64,000 bases of DNA from Chaenocephalus aceratus (taxonomy: Eukaryota > Chordata > Actinopteri > Perciformes > Channichthyidae). The position numbers and the translations under genes were made by a program. Location: assembly GCA_023974075.1 (NCBI GenBank), contig CM043797.1:32751023-32815022 (forward strand). The letters are read 5' to 3'. Below, in pieces: positions 38,695-64,000 of the stretch. A model generated the notes under the pieces. That model was not told where the DNA came from and searched no databases. It saw only the letters and a list, made by a program, of their open reading frames with translations. Position 1 is the stretch's first letter. Each line of letters begins with the position of its first letter.

Positions 38695-40897
38695 GCAGGC
38701 ACAACACTTTCTCTAGGAAGAAACATGGCTCCGAGTGCTGCTAAAGCGAACATGTCAAAGTGGAAAAGAGGCTTTTAAAGTCATTGAAGTGCAGACGTGC
38801 AGTGGTTCGAATCTACAGTATGTAGAGACCAAAGAGGCATCATATTTCAGTGTCTGCACAGCTTCACTCTGAGAGGACGTACCAGCTATACAGCTTAGCC
38901 TCAATTTCTGCTGACGTGGCGATGAACATGTCTGCCTGAAAATGAAGGCATTCTCTAACTTCTGTGTGGGCTGAGCCAGCCCTGCCCTTCAACGATCTGC
39001 TCATGTCATGGCATTCAGAATTTCTCAGTTGATGAATCATTTATTCCACAGACTCCCCCTGAGGAAACATTCTGACGTGTGCCTTCCATCTCAAACATAC
39101 ACATTTATTAGATTTGACAAAACAAAGTCAGGTTCAAAGATGTTAACCCTAGCTGTGTCTTCTGTTCCTTTTTCACAGGCTGTTGTAGCTGCTTTTGGAG
39201 ACAAACAGGATGTGGATGACAAACGTCGTAGCTCTTTGTTTGCTGGCCCTCATGTCCTCTGCAGAGGACAAGAAGCTGAGCAGCCATGCCACCACGCTGG
39301 CTGATAAAAGTGCCAACCTGGCATTTAGGTCTGAAATCAACTCTTAGCTTCACTTGGTTTTGCCTATCCATTTGTTGTTATATTTTTCTGGTTAGAAACA
39401 AAAGCAAATCATCTCTTCTTGTGATTTCCTTTCAGCCTCTACAACAAAATGGCAAAGGAGAAAGGCACAGAGAACATCCTCATCTCTCCTGTGGTGGTGG
39501 CCTCCTCCCTGGGGATGGTGGCTCTTGGGGGCAAGTCTTCCACTGCCTCCCAGGTCAAAAAGGTCCTCAGTGCTGACAATCTGAAGGATGAGCATCTGCA
39601 TGCAGGCCTTTCAGAACTGCTCTCTGACGTAAGAACAATATTACATCCTACATATTGGACTTTATTTCTTCACAAAACTCAAAGGACACCTTCATTCCTT
39701 TTTATTTATTGCTCTTTTGTCACTATTATGTATGTTACACTTTTTTCAGGTGAGCGATGCCAAGACACGCAACACTACCTGGAAGATCAACAACTGCCTC
39801 TATGGTCCCAGCTCCGTCTCGTTTGCTGATGACTTTGTGAAAAACAGCAAGAAGCACTACAACTACGACCATTCAAAAATAAACATCAGAGACAAGAGGA
39901 GTGCAGTGAACTCCATCAACGAGTGGGCAGCAAAGTCCACAGACGGCAAACTGGCTGAGGTCACCAAGGATGTTCCGAACCCAGATGGAGCCATGATTGT
40001 CAACGCTATGTACTTCAAGCGTGAGTATAAATACTGACTTTTATTGATATTTTTATCAATACATAATGCAGATGAGTAACTGTTTATTTTGTCCCACAGC
40101 TCACTGGTTTGAGACATTCAATGGTGACATGGTGGACAAGCGTGCATTCCTGGTTACCCGATCACTCACCATTGGAGTTCCTATGATGCATCGTACAGGT
40201 GGGTTTTATCCAATGTCTCTAGACTTTGGACCCTAACTCATTATGTCATTAAAAAGTCTGCCAATGAGAGCAAGCAAGATTGTTGTGCTCTCTGCAGGTC
40301 TGTATGACTTCCACGAGGACAAGGAGAACCGTGTCTTTGTGCTGAACATGCCTCTGGGTCAGAAGCAGGCCTCTTTGATCCTCATCATGCCCTACTATCT
40401 GGAGCCCCTCGAACGCCTATAGAAACTCCTGACCAGGAAGCAGGTGGACACCTGGATCAGCAAGTTGGAAAACAGGGCTGTGGCCATTTCCCTGCCAAAA
40501 ACCGCAATGGAAGTCAGCCACAATCTGCAGGTAAGTGTCGGAAATGTGATGGTTGTGAGAAGATAGTCTAAATACCAACCAGAAGCCATTTGAATTATAA
40601 AAAAACATCTCTGTATTTTCTAGAAACACCTGGCTGAGTTTGGCCTGACCGAGGCTGTGGACAAAGCAAAGGCTGACCTGTCCAACATCTCCGGAAAGAA
40701 ATACCTGTACCTGTCCAACGTTTTCCACGCGTCAGCCATGGAGATGGACGTGACAGGAAACCCGTTCGACACCAGCATCTACAGCTCAGGAAAGCTGAAC
40801 AATCCCCAACTTTTCTACGTAGATCACTCCTTCATTTTCCTGTTGAAGGACAACAAGAGTAACTCCATCCTGTACATTGGCAGGGTGGTCACTGGTC

Positions 40898-40933
40898 AGA
40901 CCTAAAGGTGACGTGTTACGAGATGAGTTGTAA
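40898..40933 (+). other. Out-of-frame remnant of the HSP47 RDEL terminus
   Basis: In the frame displaced by the 7-bp duplication this tract reads [11 protein letters not shown] and then TAA (40931-40933), the expected HSP47 C-terminus. In the gene's own frame the protein would instead end GRVVTGQT at 40902. KDEL-like signals retrieve ER chaperones from the Golgi, so even without the upstream TAG the product would be expected to leave the ER. Confidence 0.85.
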
Positions 40934-41427
40934 TGTTAATGGGAATTGGGTTGGGTAGATTAGTTATTTCTGAAATGGTGGCAGGAAACTGTGTGTATTT
41001 TTGGTATGACTGTTAACTCGTGAGCACATTCCTGTTGGCAATCTGTGGACTTAGTTCCTTAGCCCTCTGTTTTTGTACAAGATAAACTTTTCCAGGGAAC
41101 AATTTCGGTTTCAACCTTTAGCCCCCCTATTTAAGATCTTTATGAACAAACGCGAGACAACAAGCTTATACTAAGTGCGTTTTCTTCACAACCTGTAAGT
41201 AAGGCTTTGACCCTGATCCATGTACGTTTTCTTGCATCATCTTTAATGTTTAAAGTTAACAAAGATCTTTGCACAAGCTTTGTCTCACTCATTCCCTTCA
41301 CATGCTGGTTTTTGTTATTGTGCCTTATTCATGTTCACTTGCCAACCATACTGTTTCATGTTGTTGCTGGAGGTATTTTCAACATAAAAAGCTGTTGGAA
41401 TCGTGTTATGTCATATATGAGTTTTTC

Positions 41428-41433
41428 AATAAA
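41428..41433 (+). promoter_or_regulatory. Poly(A) signal AATAAA, likely serpinh1
   Basis: This AATAAA lies about 0.5 kb after the serpinh1 stop region and is followed by an A-rich run and T-rich sequence. That is a plausible 3' end for the transcript. Confidence 0.55.
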
Positions 41434-44007
41434 AAAACAAAACGAGCTTGTGTTTTGTTTTATGCAAGTTATGTCTGAATACCATCCAAACAGTTGATAG
41501 AGTCTTCTGGAGGTTTAAGCAGAGTGTGAGCTCGCTAGAGATAACATCTGAAAGGAAAAGGTAAACAATCTTTCCAGTCGGCTGGAGGATGAACAAAACC
41601 TCCAGGTCTGGAATGTAGGGGTCATTGCTAATCTCCCGTAGAAAACTATGCCGAATATTTTGTGGTTCACTTCCCTAACCACCACTGGGAAAGTCAGTGG
41701 GATTTTAGTTGGGATGTCCCAAACAGAGGAAAAGCAGACTCAGCAGTGCAGGAACTGGAGTGCAGGGTTCTGATGGCTAGTGGCAATCTCATGCAGTTCC
41801 AGCACAGCAGATAAAAAGGAGTAGTAATTAGACCAAAAACAAATTAGAAGTCTCAAAGGTGCTCCCATACAGACCAAGCATTACTTAAGCCTACTTTTCA
41901 TTTATTGTACATTTGAACACATAAATGTGTCAAAAATGCAAATAACAATAGATCTTGAATACCAAGATGAGAGCTGTAGCGCTAACTGGCTACAATGTAA
42001 AGAAAGCCAAATAACAAGGTGTTACGAATGAATCATTTAATTATTTTATGAAGTCATATTCTCATAAATGTATTCTTTGCATTTCTTTCTATACAGACAA
42101 ATAACATAAATTATACAATATACATATTTCAGACTGACTGTTGTTGTTTTGAACACCAAAACATGAATAAATCATGCTTATATTACCAATATTAAGATGT
42201 TGACATAAAGATTTTAAGTTATTTAAAAAAAAAGAGTATAATTTAATTTACCGTTGACTCAATATCTAAGGGTTTGGATCAAAACAACGCTTTTTCAAAA
42301 ACATTTCTATCAAATAAGACATTTCATTATTATTATCTTTTTAGGTTGAAATGATGTTATATGTGCATCCTCTGGTATTCCCTTATAATATACCTATATG
42401 TCCTTTTTTGATAAATTGCATATTGATTAATATTGTTTACTCGGAAGCATTCAAATCCACTTAATGCCCCTTAGAAATTGTAATGTTGAACACTAGATGG
42501 GGCTCTTCAGCGGCTGCAAAACTTTCAGACACATCTTGCATCGTTATGAAAATCTTTAAATGTATCATACCTGCTTAAAGAACTTGGGTTACAATCTGTA
42601 ACCCTAGTTTGTATTGCTAACACAATGAAATGACATACAATCATTGATATAGACACTCAAAGAGAAAAACTGTAGCCCAGATTTGCACAACAATTAGCAC
42701 ATCTTCAGCCTCACAATAAACACACTTCTCTTCATTGAACACAGAGATATAACTTGATGTCACTTCTTTGCAATTGTAATGCAAACGTTTACGGTCTAGG
42801 TCTTCTTTTATGATTTGGTGCTATATAAATAGACATTGATTTGACTTCCAACATACTTTCCTATGCTGCGTTCTTTCCTATATTGATACATACACAGCTG
42901 TTAGGTGTACAGACACTTTGGTGCTTGCAGTTATTCACCAATCAATCCATTTATGCACAATAAAAAGGCAACAGGTGAGTATGCCTGTTTGTGCTATGTT
43001 TATGAGATAAATGTGTTTGTTTGTATTTACTCTGCAAAATGCAACCTTTGGAAATGCATGGAGTTGCAAATGTACATTATGAAGAGAAGTACTAACCTTG
43101 TGTGTTGTGTTTGTTCAATATATTCATGAACTTCACTGGAAAATGCAAACCCAGACTCATATATTCATCATTACAATAAGAGAGAACGATTTAGATTAAG
43201 CACAGCAGTGTGTCATTGGTTCAAAGAGTTAGGATGAACCACATGTGACAGAATAGCGATACATATCACTAAAGGACCTGAAAACTGTATTTCATATAAA
43301 TCTATATGAAATAAGAATATGTTTGTTGCATTGTCATTACTGAGTCACACTTTCATAAGTTTAAAAAAAGGCTAAAGCTCTATTTTAGTGTTTCATTCTT
43401 AATATTCCTTGTCATCTTTCTCAATCATAGTAGAAATATATTGTTGTATGATGAGTGTTTTAAATATTCTCTCTTTTGATGATCATATAATAGCAGCCAT
43501 TGTCTCAAACGTCTAATAACTTAAACCTGGCCACAACAAAGTAACATCCTCAGCTCCACAACTCTATTATGAGCTTTCGTGGCAAACAAAAAAAGATATT
43601 ACCCCCAAAAAAAATTACATTTCATTTTGAAACAGGAGTTTGGAGCAATCTTCTGATGGGTGAAATAGCTAGGTGACCACCCAGTGGCCGGTGAGTGCAC
43701 GGAGGAGTGAATAAGAGGAGTGAATAAGTGCATCCTTCACTAAGGAGCGGTTCACCTTCCCCGCGCTGCAGCTCGTACGTAGACAGGTAATGCGAAGGAC
43801 GACTCTCATTACATTAGCACTGTAATGTTCTGCTGTGCTGGCTGCAGGTGGATTAGCCAGTCCGGGGACAATCCTCTTAAACAAGTTTGCACTAAGCCAC
43901 AGTGAGAGCCTGGGTGCTCCAGCTCTCTATTCCTCAGGATGTGTCCTTCTGTCTATCCTTCCTCTGGTTTCCTTCCTTTGTCACATCTTTCCTTCTCTTC
44001 CTTTCTT
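41434..44007. other. Convergent intergenic region, no gene seen
   Basis: AT-rich spacer between the 3' ends of serpinh1 and the guanylate cyclase. A GGTGCTATATAAATAGACATTG tract near 42820-42840 resembles a fish LINE/SINE tail. No other feature was recognised. Confidence 0.5.
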
Positions 44008-44089
44008 TCAGGTCTTTTTATCCACCTGCCTGTTGGCCTCGCGAAAAAGAGTCTTGATCTCCTCAGTCACCATTTCCTGCCAGTTGTCC
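44008..44089 (-). CDS. Alternative last coding exon of the guanylate cyclase
   Basis: On the minus strand an acceptor (CTCCTAG) precedes a frame that joins exon 18 in the right phase. It completes Gly and then reads DNWQEMVTEEIKTLFREANR followed by QVDKKT and TGA (44010-44008). The composition (charged, helical) and clean phase suggest real coding sequence rather than chance. The exon would replace the 44494-44422 exon and give a protein of 1116 residues. The two exons cannot both be translated because the upstream one ends in a stop. Which one is used, or whether use differs by tissue, cannot be told from sequence. Confidence 0.6.
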
Positions 44090-44421
44090 CTAGGAGATGC
44101 AGACGGTGGAGTTAAGACCGATATTGGGTTTTACAGAGACACTTGAAGGCATGCCACAAGAAACACAAAAACACAGTAGAATAAATGAGTTAGTAGTAAA
44201 AACGAGTGAAACAAACAAAGAGGGCTTTCCCCAATCTGCTTAAGAAGATGTAGAAGGTGATAAGATCAAGAGATTATTGAGACTAATACAGCACAGAATA
44301 AATGAGAGAGGTCAGACTCAGGCGTCGTTTCTGGTCACATCAAACTGACACAGGCACATTTCCACAACACAACACCGGCTGCCATGCAGGTCTCTAACCT
44401 CCTGCGTTTGGACTGAGAGAG

Positions 44422-59457
<15,036 letters not shown>

Positions 59458-59483
59458 GTTCACTAATGAATTAACAGTGACAC

Positions 59484-61475
59484 CTGCAAAACAGGCAAAG
59501 ATAAAAGTATTTCTAATTCTTAAACAAATGGCTATAGTAAGTCGTGAACGGCGGATTTTAAACAAATGGACCACCTACCATTTATCTAGTGCCATCAGGT
59601 CAGTTTCAGGTTCCAATGAGGCATTCACACACCTGTTCCCAAGGTTCTGCTTTTCTGATTCCAAATATTCTGAATTAGCTATTGATCCCGAGCATCCACG
59701 GTGTTGCTCCGCTGAAGACACAGCCAATTCATTGTGTTTGGATTATCAGCTGAAAGTGACAGGCTGCAGGCAGAGGGCTGCGCGGTGCGTCTGTCGCGTT
59801 TAGAGACAACTTCAGCACCCTGGAGAGCTACTTATGTCCCGCAGTCAGCGCCTCTGAAGGCTCCTGAGCGTTTCCACAAACACTTCTGTTCACGGGAAGC
59901 ATGTCTGAAGAAAGACAGATCAAATCCCATCCAGCCCCTAGGGGTTCCTTACCATCACAAACATAAATATCCAATTGAAAATTGAAATGCAAATCGAACT
60001 TTGAGCGAACTTCCCTAAGAAAAAGTATATTTAAAATTGGGAAAACATTTGATTGATTGTCAATATATAAAGCCAGTGTCAGCTACAAGCCTATTCAGTC
60101 AAATCCCTTCAAAGTTACTCAGGGCTAAAACGTAGGTGTTAGCCTCTAATCCATTTTCAGTGAGGCACAATGTAAGAGGATTGACAACAGGCCTTAGTCT
60201 ACTCTAAAAGCCGTGTTATCATTCAGGCTGGAGCCACACAAGGCCTCTCCCCCTCAGTTACCATACTTCTCTGGAAGTAATGTGTATTGATAATGATATT
60301 TTGATGTTAATATACTAAGTGTATATCATGGAAATACAGTTTATCCATAGCATCGACCTCCATATGCTGTTTTCGGTAAACAAACATGTCCTGATGTTCC
60401 AGGTGGGGACATTTTCTTGCCATGGAGACACCTCAGCCATACTGCATGAGGACACCTGGACCGTGCTTTAATTGGTATAATATACACGCTGTACAGCAGG
60501 CTCCAGATTAAGTGAATTAGGAGTGGTAGTAATTAAAGATAACGAAGGACCTTCCCTGCAGGTCCCCTGAGTTCTGCTGCCTGTTTTGCCTGCGTCAGTC
60601 TTTTCAGCTCTTTTTCAAAGGACGCCACCAGGTAAAGCAACCTTGCCTGACAAATGAGTCACAAACAAATGGTTGCCACGACATCAACAGTGGGTGACGG
60701 TGTAAAAGACAAACTATGGACTGGGTGAATTATATACCAGAACCAAAGCCTGGATCAAGCGCATGTCAGTGATTATACATTAGATATTTGATTGTATTAT
60801 TCCATTATAAGGTGATAGGGTAAACCACTATTACATATAGTCTACAACTCTTCACTATTGATTTTTTATGTAAAGTCAAACATAGGTTTAAATGTATTTC
60901 ATATAAGAGTAGTTTACTAGGATTACATTTAACGAAAGTGGTATTAGTATATTAAATATAAGGTATTTATTGTCATTAGTGTCAAATTTGTACAAAATCA
61001 ATCAACATACTGTAAGTATTCAAAAAGCAGTCTGTCTTTCAGATTACTTAAAGCTTTGTCGCCCGCATCTCACACTCTCCCTCACTCTCAAATGCAATTC
61101 CGTTTCTAGTGACACATAGCAACGCATTTATATGCCTTCACTCCTTTTAATCTTTGTTCATTTTTGTATTGCTTAAGTAAACTGCCATATCACATTTCCC
61201 TTTTTATTGTTTTTTGTGTGTGTACAGTATGAATTGTATGTGGTTCTGTGTACTGTATGGTGAGTTTATTTTCCAGTGCCAAAGACACATCATGTATCAA
61301 TTTAATGGACAATAAAGTATCCTGAATCTGAACCCAGTAATGTTACATGCATATTGGCTGATGAAGTAAACAAAAACCAACCCCTTTCAATTTGAATTCA
61401 GGTAGAAATAACAAAAGCTTTTAAAAACCACAAGGGTAATACTTCAGTCAACATCTGACATCAGCTGCCTGCCTG

Positions 61476-61477
<2 letters not shown>
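59484..61477. other. Upstream flank of the cyclase, no exon identified
   Basis: The cyclase promoter and 5' UTR exon should be in or beyond this stretch, but I see no decisive TATA box or donor. Near 61270-61335 a tract ending GGACAATAAAGTATCCTGAATCTGAA resembles a CR1/Rex-type LINE 3' end. Confidence 0.45.
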
Positions 61478-61526
<49 letters not shown>

Positions 61527-61654
61527 CATGCGTGCGTTCATTCGTGCGTGTTTGTGTGTGTTACAAAGAGTGTGTCCCATCCGACCGTTCGATCTCCTTC
61601 ACCCATCTGTTTGTCTGTCATTCTCCCTGTGTGTGTGTGTGTGTGTGTGTGCGT

Positions 61655-61689
<35 letters not shown>
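61478..61689. repeat. Two (TG)n arrays with GTGC/GTGT variants
   Basis: TG runs at 61478-61522 and 61629-61689 are separated by about 105 bp. The second has several GCGT interruptions. Confidence 0.95.
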
Positions 61690-62522
61690 AATAACATAAC
61701 CTTTAAGTGATTCCTGACTACTAAGGACAATGGACCAGTAAACAAAGGTTATAGACATGATTCAGAAATATAACATTAATGTGTAACATGATACTCGAGA
61801 GAGATTTCACCTCTGTTGACCCATATTCCACATAAGCTGATGATCTTCTTAAACATAACACCTTGACATCGCTGTCCTGCTTCAGGAATAGAGAATGATG
61901 ACTCAGCACTACACATCTGATGCTGCTCTGTGCTTTGTTAAAAAATGTGAAATGAAACAACTCTCCACAAGCAAATCAAAAAGAATAATTAGGAGGGGAG
62001 GTATATTTAAAAATAACTAAATCGTATAAGTATCCACCTAACTTAGATATTAAACTCTCTCTCGTCACACAGTATGGGACGGTAAGGGACATTTAAATGT
62101 AGTGTGGGCAGAAAGAGGATGATGTAATATGATATCCTCTGAATCTTAAAAAGGATAAATGAGGACATAATTCAAAACGCATGTGAGACGTAGATAAAGA
62201 CTTTTGGGAACAATATATTTTGAAGTCACTCACACTGCATATTCATATTTAAACAAAGGCCCTTTAACACACCATATCAATGAAGACTGTGAAGGTTCTT
62301 CCAGCAAGTATGATGTATATGGGATTGTTCATTTGAACTCAACTTACAAAAGCTTGAGTGGCTTTGACTCTTAATGACAAAAGTCACTTTAATGACTAGA
62401 TATTCAACATGATTCATGCGGTATCAGATTTAAAATCAGGTCTTTAACCCTTGTGTACAAGCAATATAAACAGCATATGGTTACTATTTGCTCTTTTACA
62501 TTTCTTAGATCACATTAATGAC
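61690..62522. other. No gene seen
   Basis: AT-rich DNA with no exon, RNA gene or repeat boundary that I can support. Confidence 0.45.
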
Positions 62523-62756
62523 TTAAAGTGCTACTTGTTTTTTTGCCCGCTGACCGGCTGGTCCTGTGGCTCGTTTTTTTTGTGTAACTAGCTGATGCTC
62601 AATCTCATCCTCTTCTTCAATGTCACTGTCAGACTCAGAATTCTCAGAAATGTGATCCTCACATTCTGAAACCTCTTCCTCTACATCATCATCAAATGGT
62701 TCTCTCTCTTCCAGAATCATTTGCAAGGCCCTCTGAGCAGAGAAGCTGTTGGCCAT
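62523..62756 (-). pseudogene. piggyBac-type (PGBD-like) N-terminal fragment
   Basis: A 77-residue minus-strand frame starts MANSFSAQRALQMILEER, has a long acidic serine/glutamate stretch (SENSESDSDIEEEDEIEH) and ends in a lysine/arginine-rich KKRATGPAGQRAKKQ. An 'ALQ-I' start followed by an acidic low-complexity region is typical of the disordered N-terminus of piggyBac transposases and their host-derived relatives. The catalytic DDD domain does not follow. The piece is therefore a fragment, or at most the first exon of something not in view. Recognition is by style rather than by diagnostic residues. Confidence 0.45.
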
Positions 62757-62772
62757 CTTGATCAGTTGTGAT

Positions 62773-63250
62773 CAGGGGCCGTTCTAGGGGGGGGGGGGCA
62801 GGGGGGCCAGTGCCCCCCTAACACTGACCTCTGACCCCCCTGTGGCCCCCCTAACAATGAAACGTTTTTTGTTTTTTTAAATGTATATTTTCTGGTACTC
62901 GGTTTGCCAAAAACCGCAGGATTTTGTTGCTGTAATGTGAGATTGTGCAGACACCCTTATGTAAAGTAGAGATGTAACTGTTCATTGCCTTTATTTTTAT
63001 ATAAATATGGTGTTAGTGCAAACATTGCACTATAACTTAAGCTGAAGCTAACAGTAATAACTATAAGATCTATCTGAAATAAACAAGTGTACTGAAACAA
63101 ATACCAATAACTGTATTGCATTGTTTTCTTATGCGCAATTACTTCATACTGTCTAGTTCTCTTTTTCGTCCTGCATTTATTGTGCCCCCCTCAGAAAATA
63201 ACTGGCCCCCCAGTGGCCCCCCCAGTCAAATTGGTCTAGAACCGCCACTG
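62773..63250. mobile_element. hAT-type MITE with G/C homopolymers
   Basis: The ends are CAGGGGCCGTTCTAG and, inward from the right, CAGTGGCGGTTCTAG. The perfect 8-bp duplication is GTTGTGAT (62765-62772 and 63251-63258). CCCCCCTAAC/GGCCCCCC words lie near both ends. It is 478 bp and non-coding. Confidence 0.85.
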
Positions 63251-63364
63251 GTTGTGATAAGGACCCAAACTGGCGAAGCTTTTATTATTGTGTTCCGCCC
63301 CAAATTTTAAAACTTGGATAGAGTGTGAAAAAAATAAAGATTGGCTCCCGCAAGACATAATGTA

Positions 63365-63368
63365 CACA

Positions 63369-63432
<64 letters not shown>

Positions 63433-63440
63433 CACACACA
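63365..63440. repeat. (CGCA)n followed by (CA)n microsatellite
   Basis: About 14 units of the 4-bp repeat CGCA, then about 10 CA units. Frames through it are artefacts. Confidence 0.95.
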
Positions 63441-64000
63441 GAAGGCCCAGACAGGTGCACAGGACCTACAATTTCCACCCTTTTGCTAGCCCCAGTGGAC
63501 ACGAACACCCTGTATGTAATGTAAATGTATAGGGGGGTGTACAGTGGGCGGTCATTGAAAATGTGTTCTGATATATGTTCTTCACAGAAAATGAGCCAAG
63601 GCCATTGAGTGTGAGTTTGAAACAATAATTGATCATACAATGTTTCTTTAGATAAATAATGAAAACGGGTCCCACAGACCCGGACACCACACAATTAACC
63701 TATATTTTCTGAAGATTCAACTGAAATCACAATCAGGCAAGTGCACAGATAGACCTCAAATGGGGCTTGAGCACATGCCCTTTTGCTCTCCTATTGGAGA
63801 AGTGCCCTTTTTTGAATGAACTGTTTTTAGAAATCTGTATCATTATCTCACATAAAGCAAAGAAAAGGATAAACCTGTGTCTAATACACCTTATCTAATG
63901 TGTTGCTTTTTATAATTGTGTGCTTTAGTATCTTATGAAATGTGAATTATGTTATACTCATTTGTTGGCGCAGTATCTTAGCCGTACAATATCAGCATCT
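63441..64000. other. No gene seen
   Basis: AT-rich DNA up to the window edge without recognised features. Confidence 0.45.

Larger units (their letters stand above)
36343..41433 (+). pseudogene. serpinh1: serpinh1 (HSP47 collagen chaperone) with stop and frameshift
   Basis: HSP47 is an ER-resident serpin that binds procollagen triple helices. A non-coding exon ends at 36399. Coding exons are 39210-39328 (within an exon starting 39179), 39436-39628, 39750-40020, 40100-40198, 40298-40530 and 40624-40905. All have GT-AG borders and matching phases. The start MWMTNVVALCLLALMSSAEDK is a signal peptide, and HSP47 blocks such as [19 protein letters not shown] follow. Two lesions are visible. An in-frame TAG at 40420-40422 (codon 269, after LEPLERL) cuts off the serpin C-terminal third, including the reactive loop. 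A 7-bp duplication at about 40891-40897 shifts the last codons so the ER-retention signal RDEL (919-930 of the 40 kb block) is out of frame and TAA comes at 40903. Residues beyond the stop remain well conserved, so decay is recent, or these are assembly errors or polymorphisms. Confidence 0.85.

Noticed and set aside
38811..38824. GGTTCGAATC as a tRNA or SINE B box
   Set aside because: No A box at the right distance and no stem pairing seen around it.
39210..40905. serpinh1 as a functional gene
   Set aside because: In-frame TAG at 40420 and loss of RDEL by a 7-bp duplication; called a pseudogene pending read support.
44281..44320. AATAAA words as poly(A) signals of the cyclase
   Set aside because: They are on the plus strand, whereas the cyclase runs on the minus strand. 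I found no convincing minus-strand signal near the stop codons.

Overview
The window looks like nuclear DNA of a percomorph-type teleost fish. It has spliced vertebrate genes with GT-AG introns, many short non-autonomous DNA transposons, fish-type LINEs and very long CA/TG microsatellites. No bacterial features, CRISPR arrays, rRNA or credible tRNA genes were seen.

Layout. 1-7.3 kb has no recognisable gene and few repeats. 7.3-19 kb is a string of hAT-like and TTAA-type elements, several nested, many with readable target-site duplications (TSDs). 19.9-20.4 kb is a CpG-richer patch ending in a good splice donor on the minus strand. It may be the 5' non-coding exon of a leftward gene. 23.2-30.2 kb is a nest of transposons: an inverted-repeat element is split by a TTAA MITE and by a ~4 kb Harbinger-like element that carries a decayed L2-type LINE. 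32.9-36.0 kb is a second decayed LINE with endonuclease and reverse transcriptase.

The first recognisable gene is serpinh1 (HSP47, the collagen chaperone), plus strand, about 36.34-41.43 kb. It keeps a heat-shock element, a TATA box and all splice sites. However, it has an in-frame TAG in its fifth coding exon and a 7-bp duplication that pushes the ER-retention signal RDEL out of frame. It reads as a recently decayed copy, plausibly one of the two teleost serpinh1 paralogues.

The second gene is an apparently intact membrane guanylate cyclase of the GUCY2D/E/F (sensory) class, minus strand, 44.0-59.5 kb, convergent with serpinh1. I placed 18 coding exons giving 1113 residues, with phases that agree at every junction. 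A second candidate last exon gives an alternative C-terminus of 1116 residues. Its introns hold three very long CA/TG arrays, a ~3 kb TA-flanked element and two foldback elements.

The right end (59.5-64 kb) holds simple repeats, a piggyBac-type protein fragment and a hAT-like MITE. The two genes are not known to work together; their proximity is a synteny signal. Nothing here is clearly a new molecular system. The most informative points are the broken serpinh1, the alternative cyclase ends and the transposon nest, in which one arm preserves the empty insertion sites.
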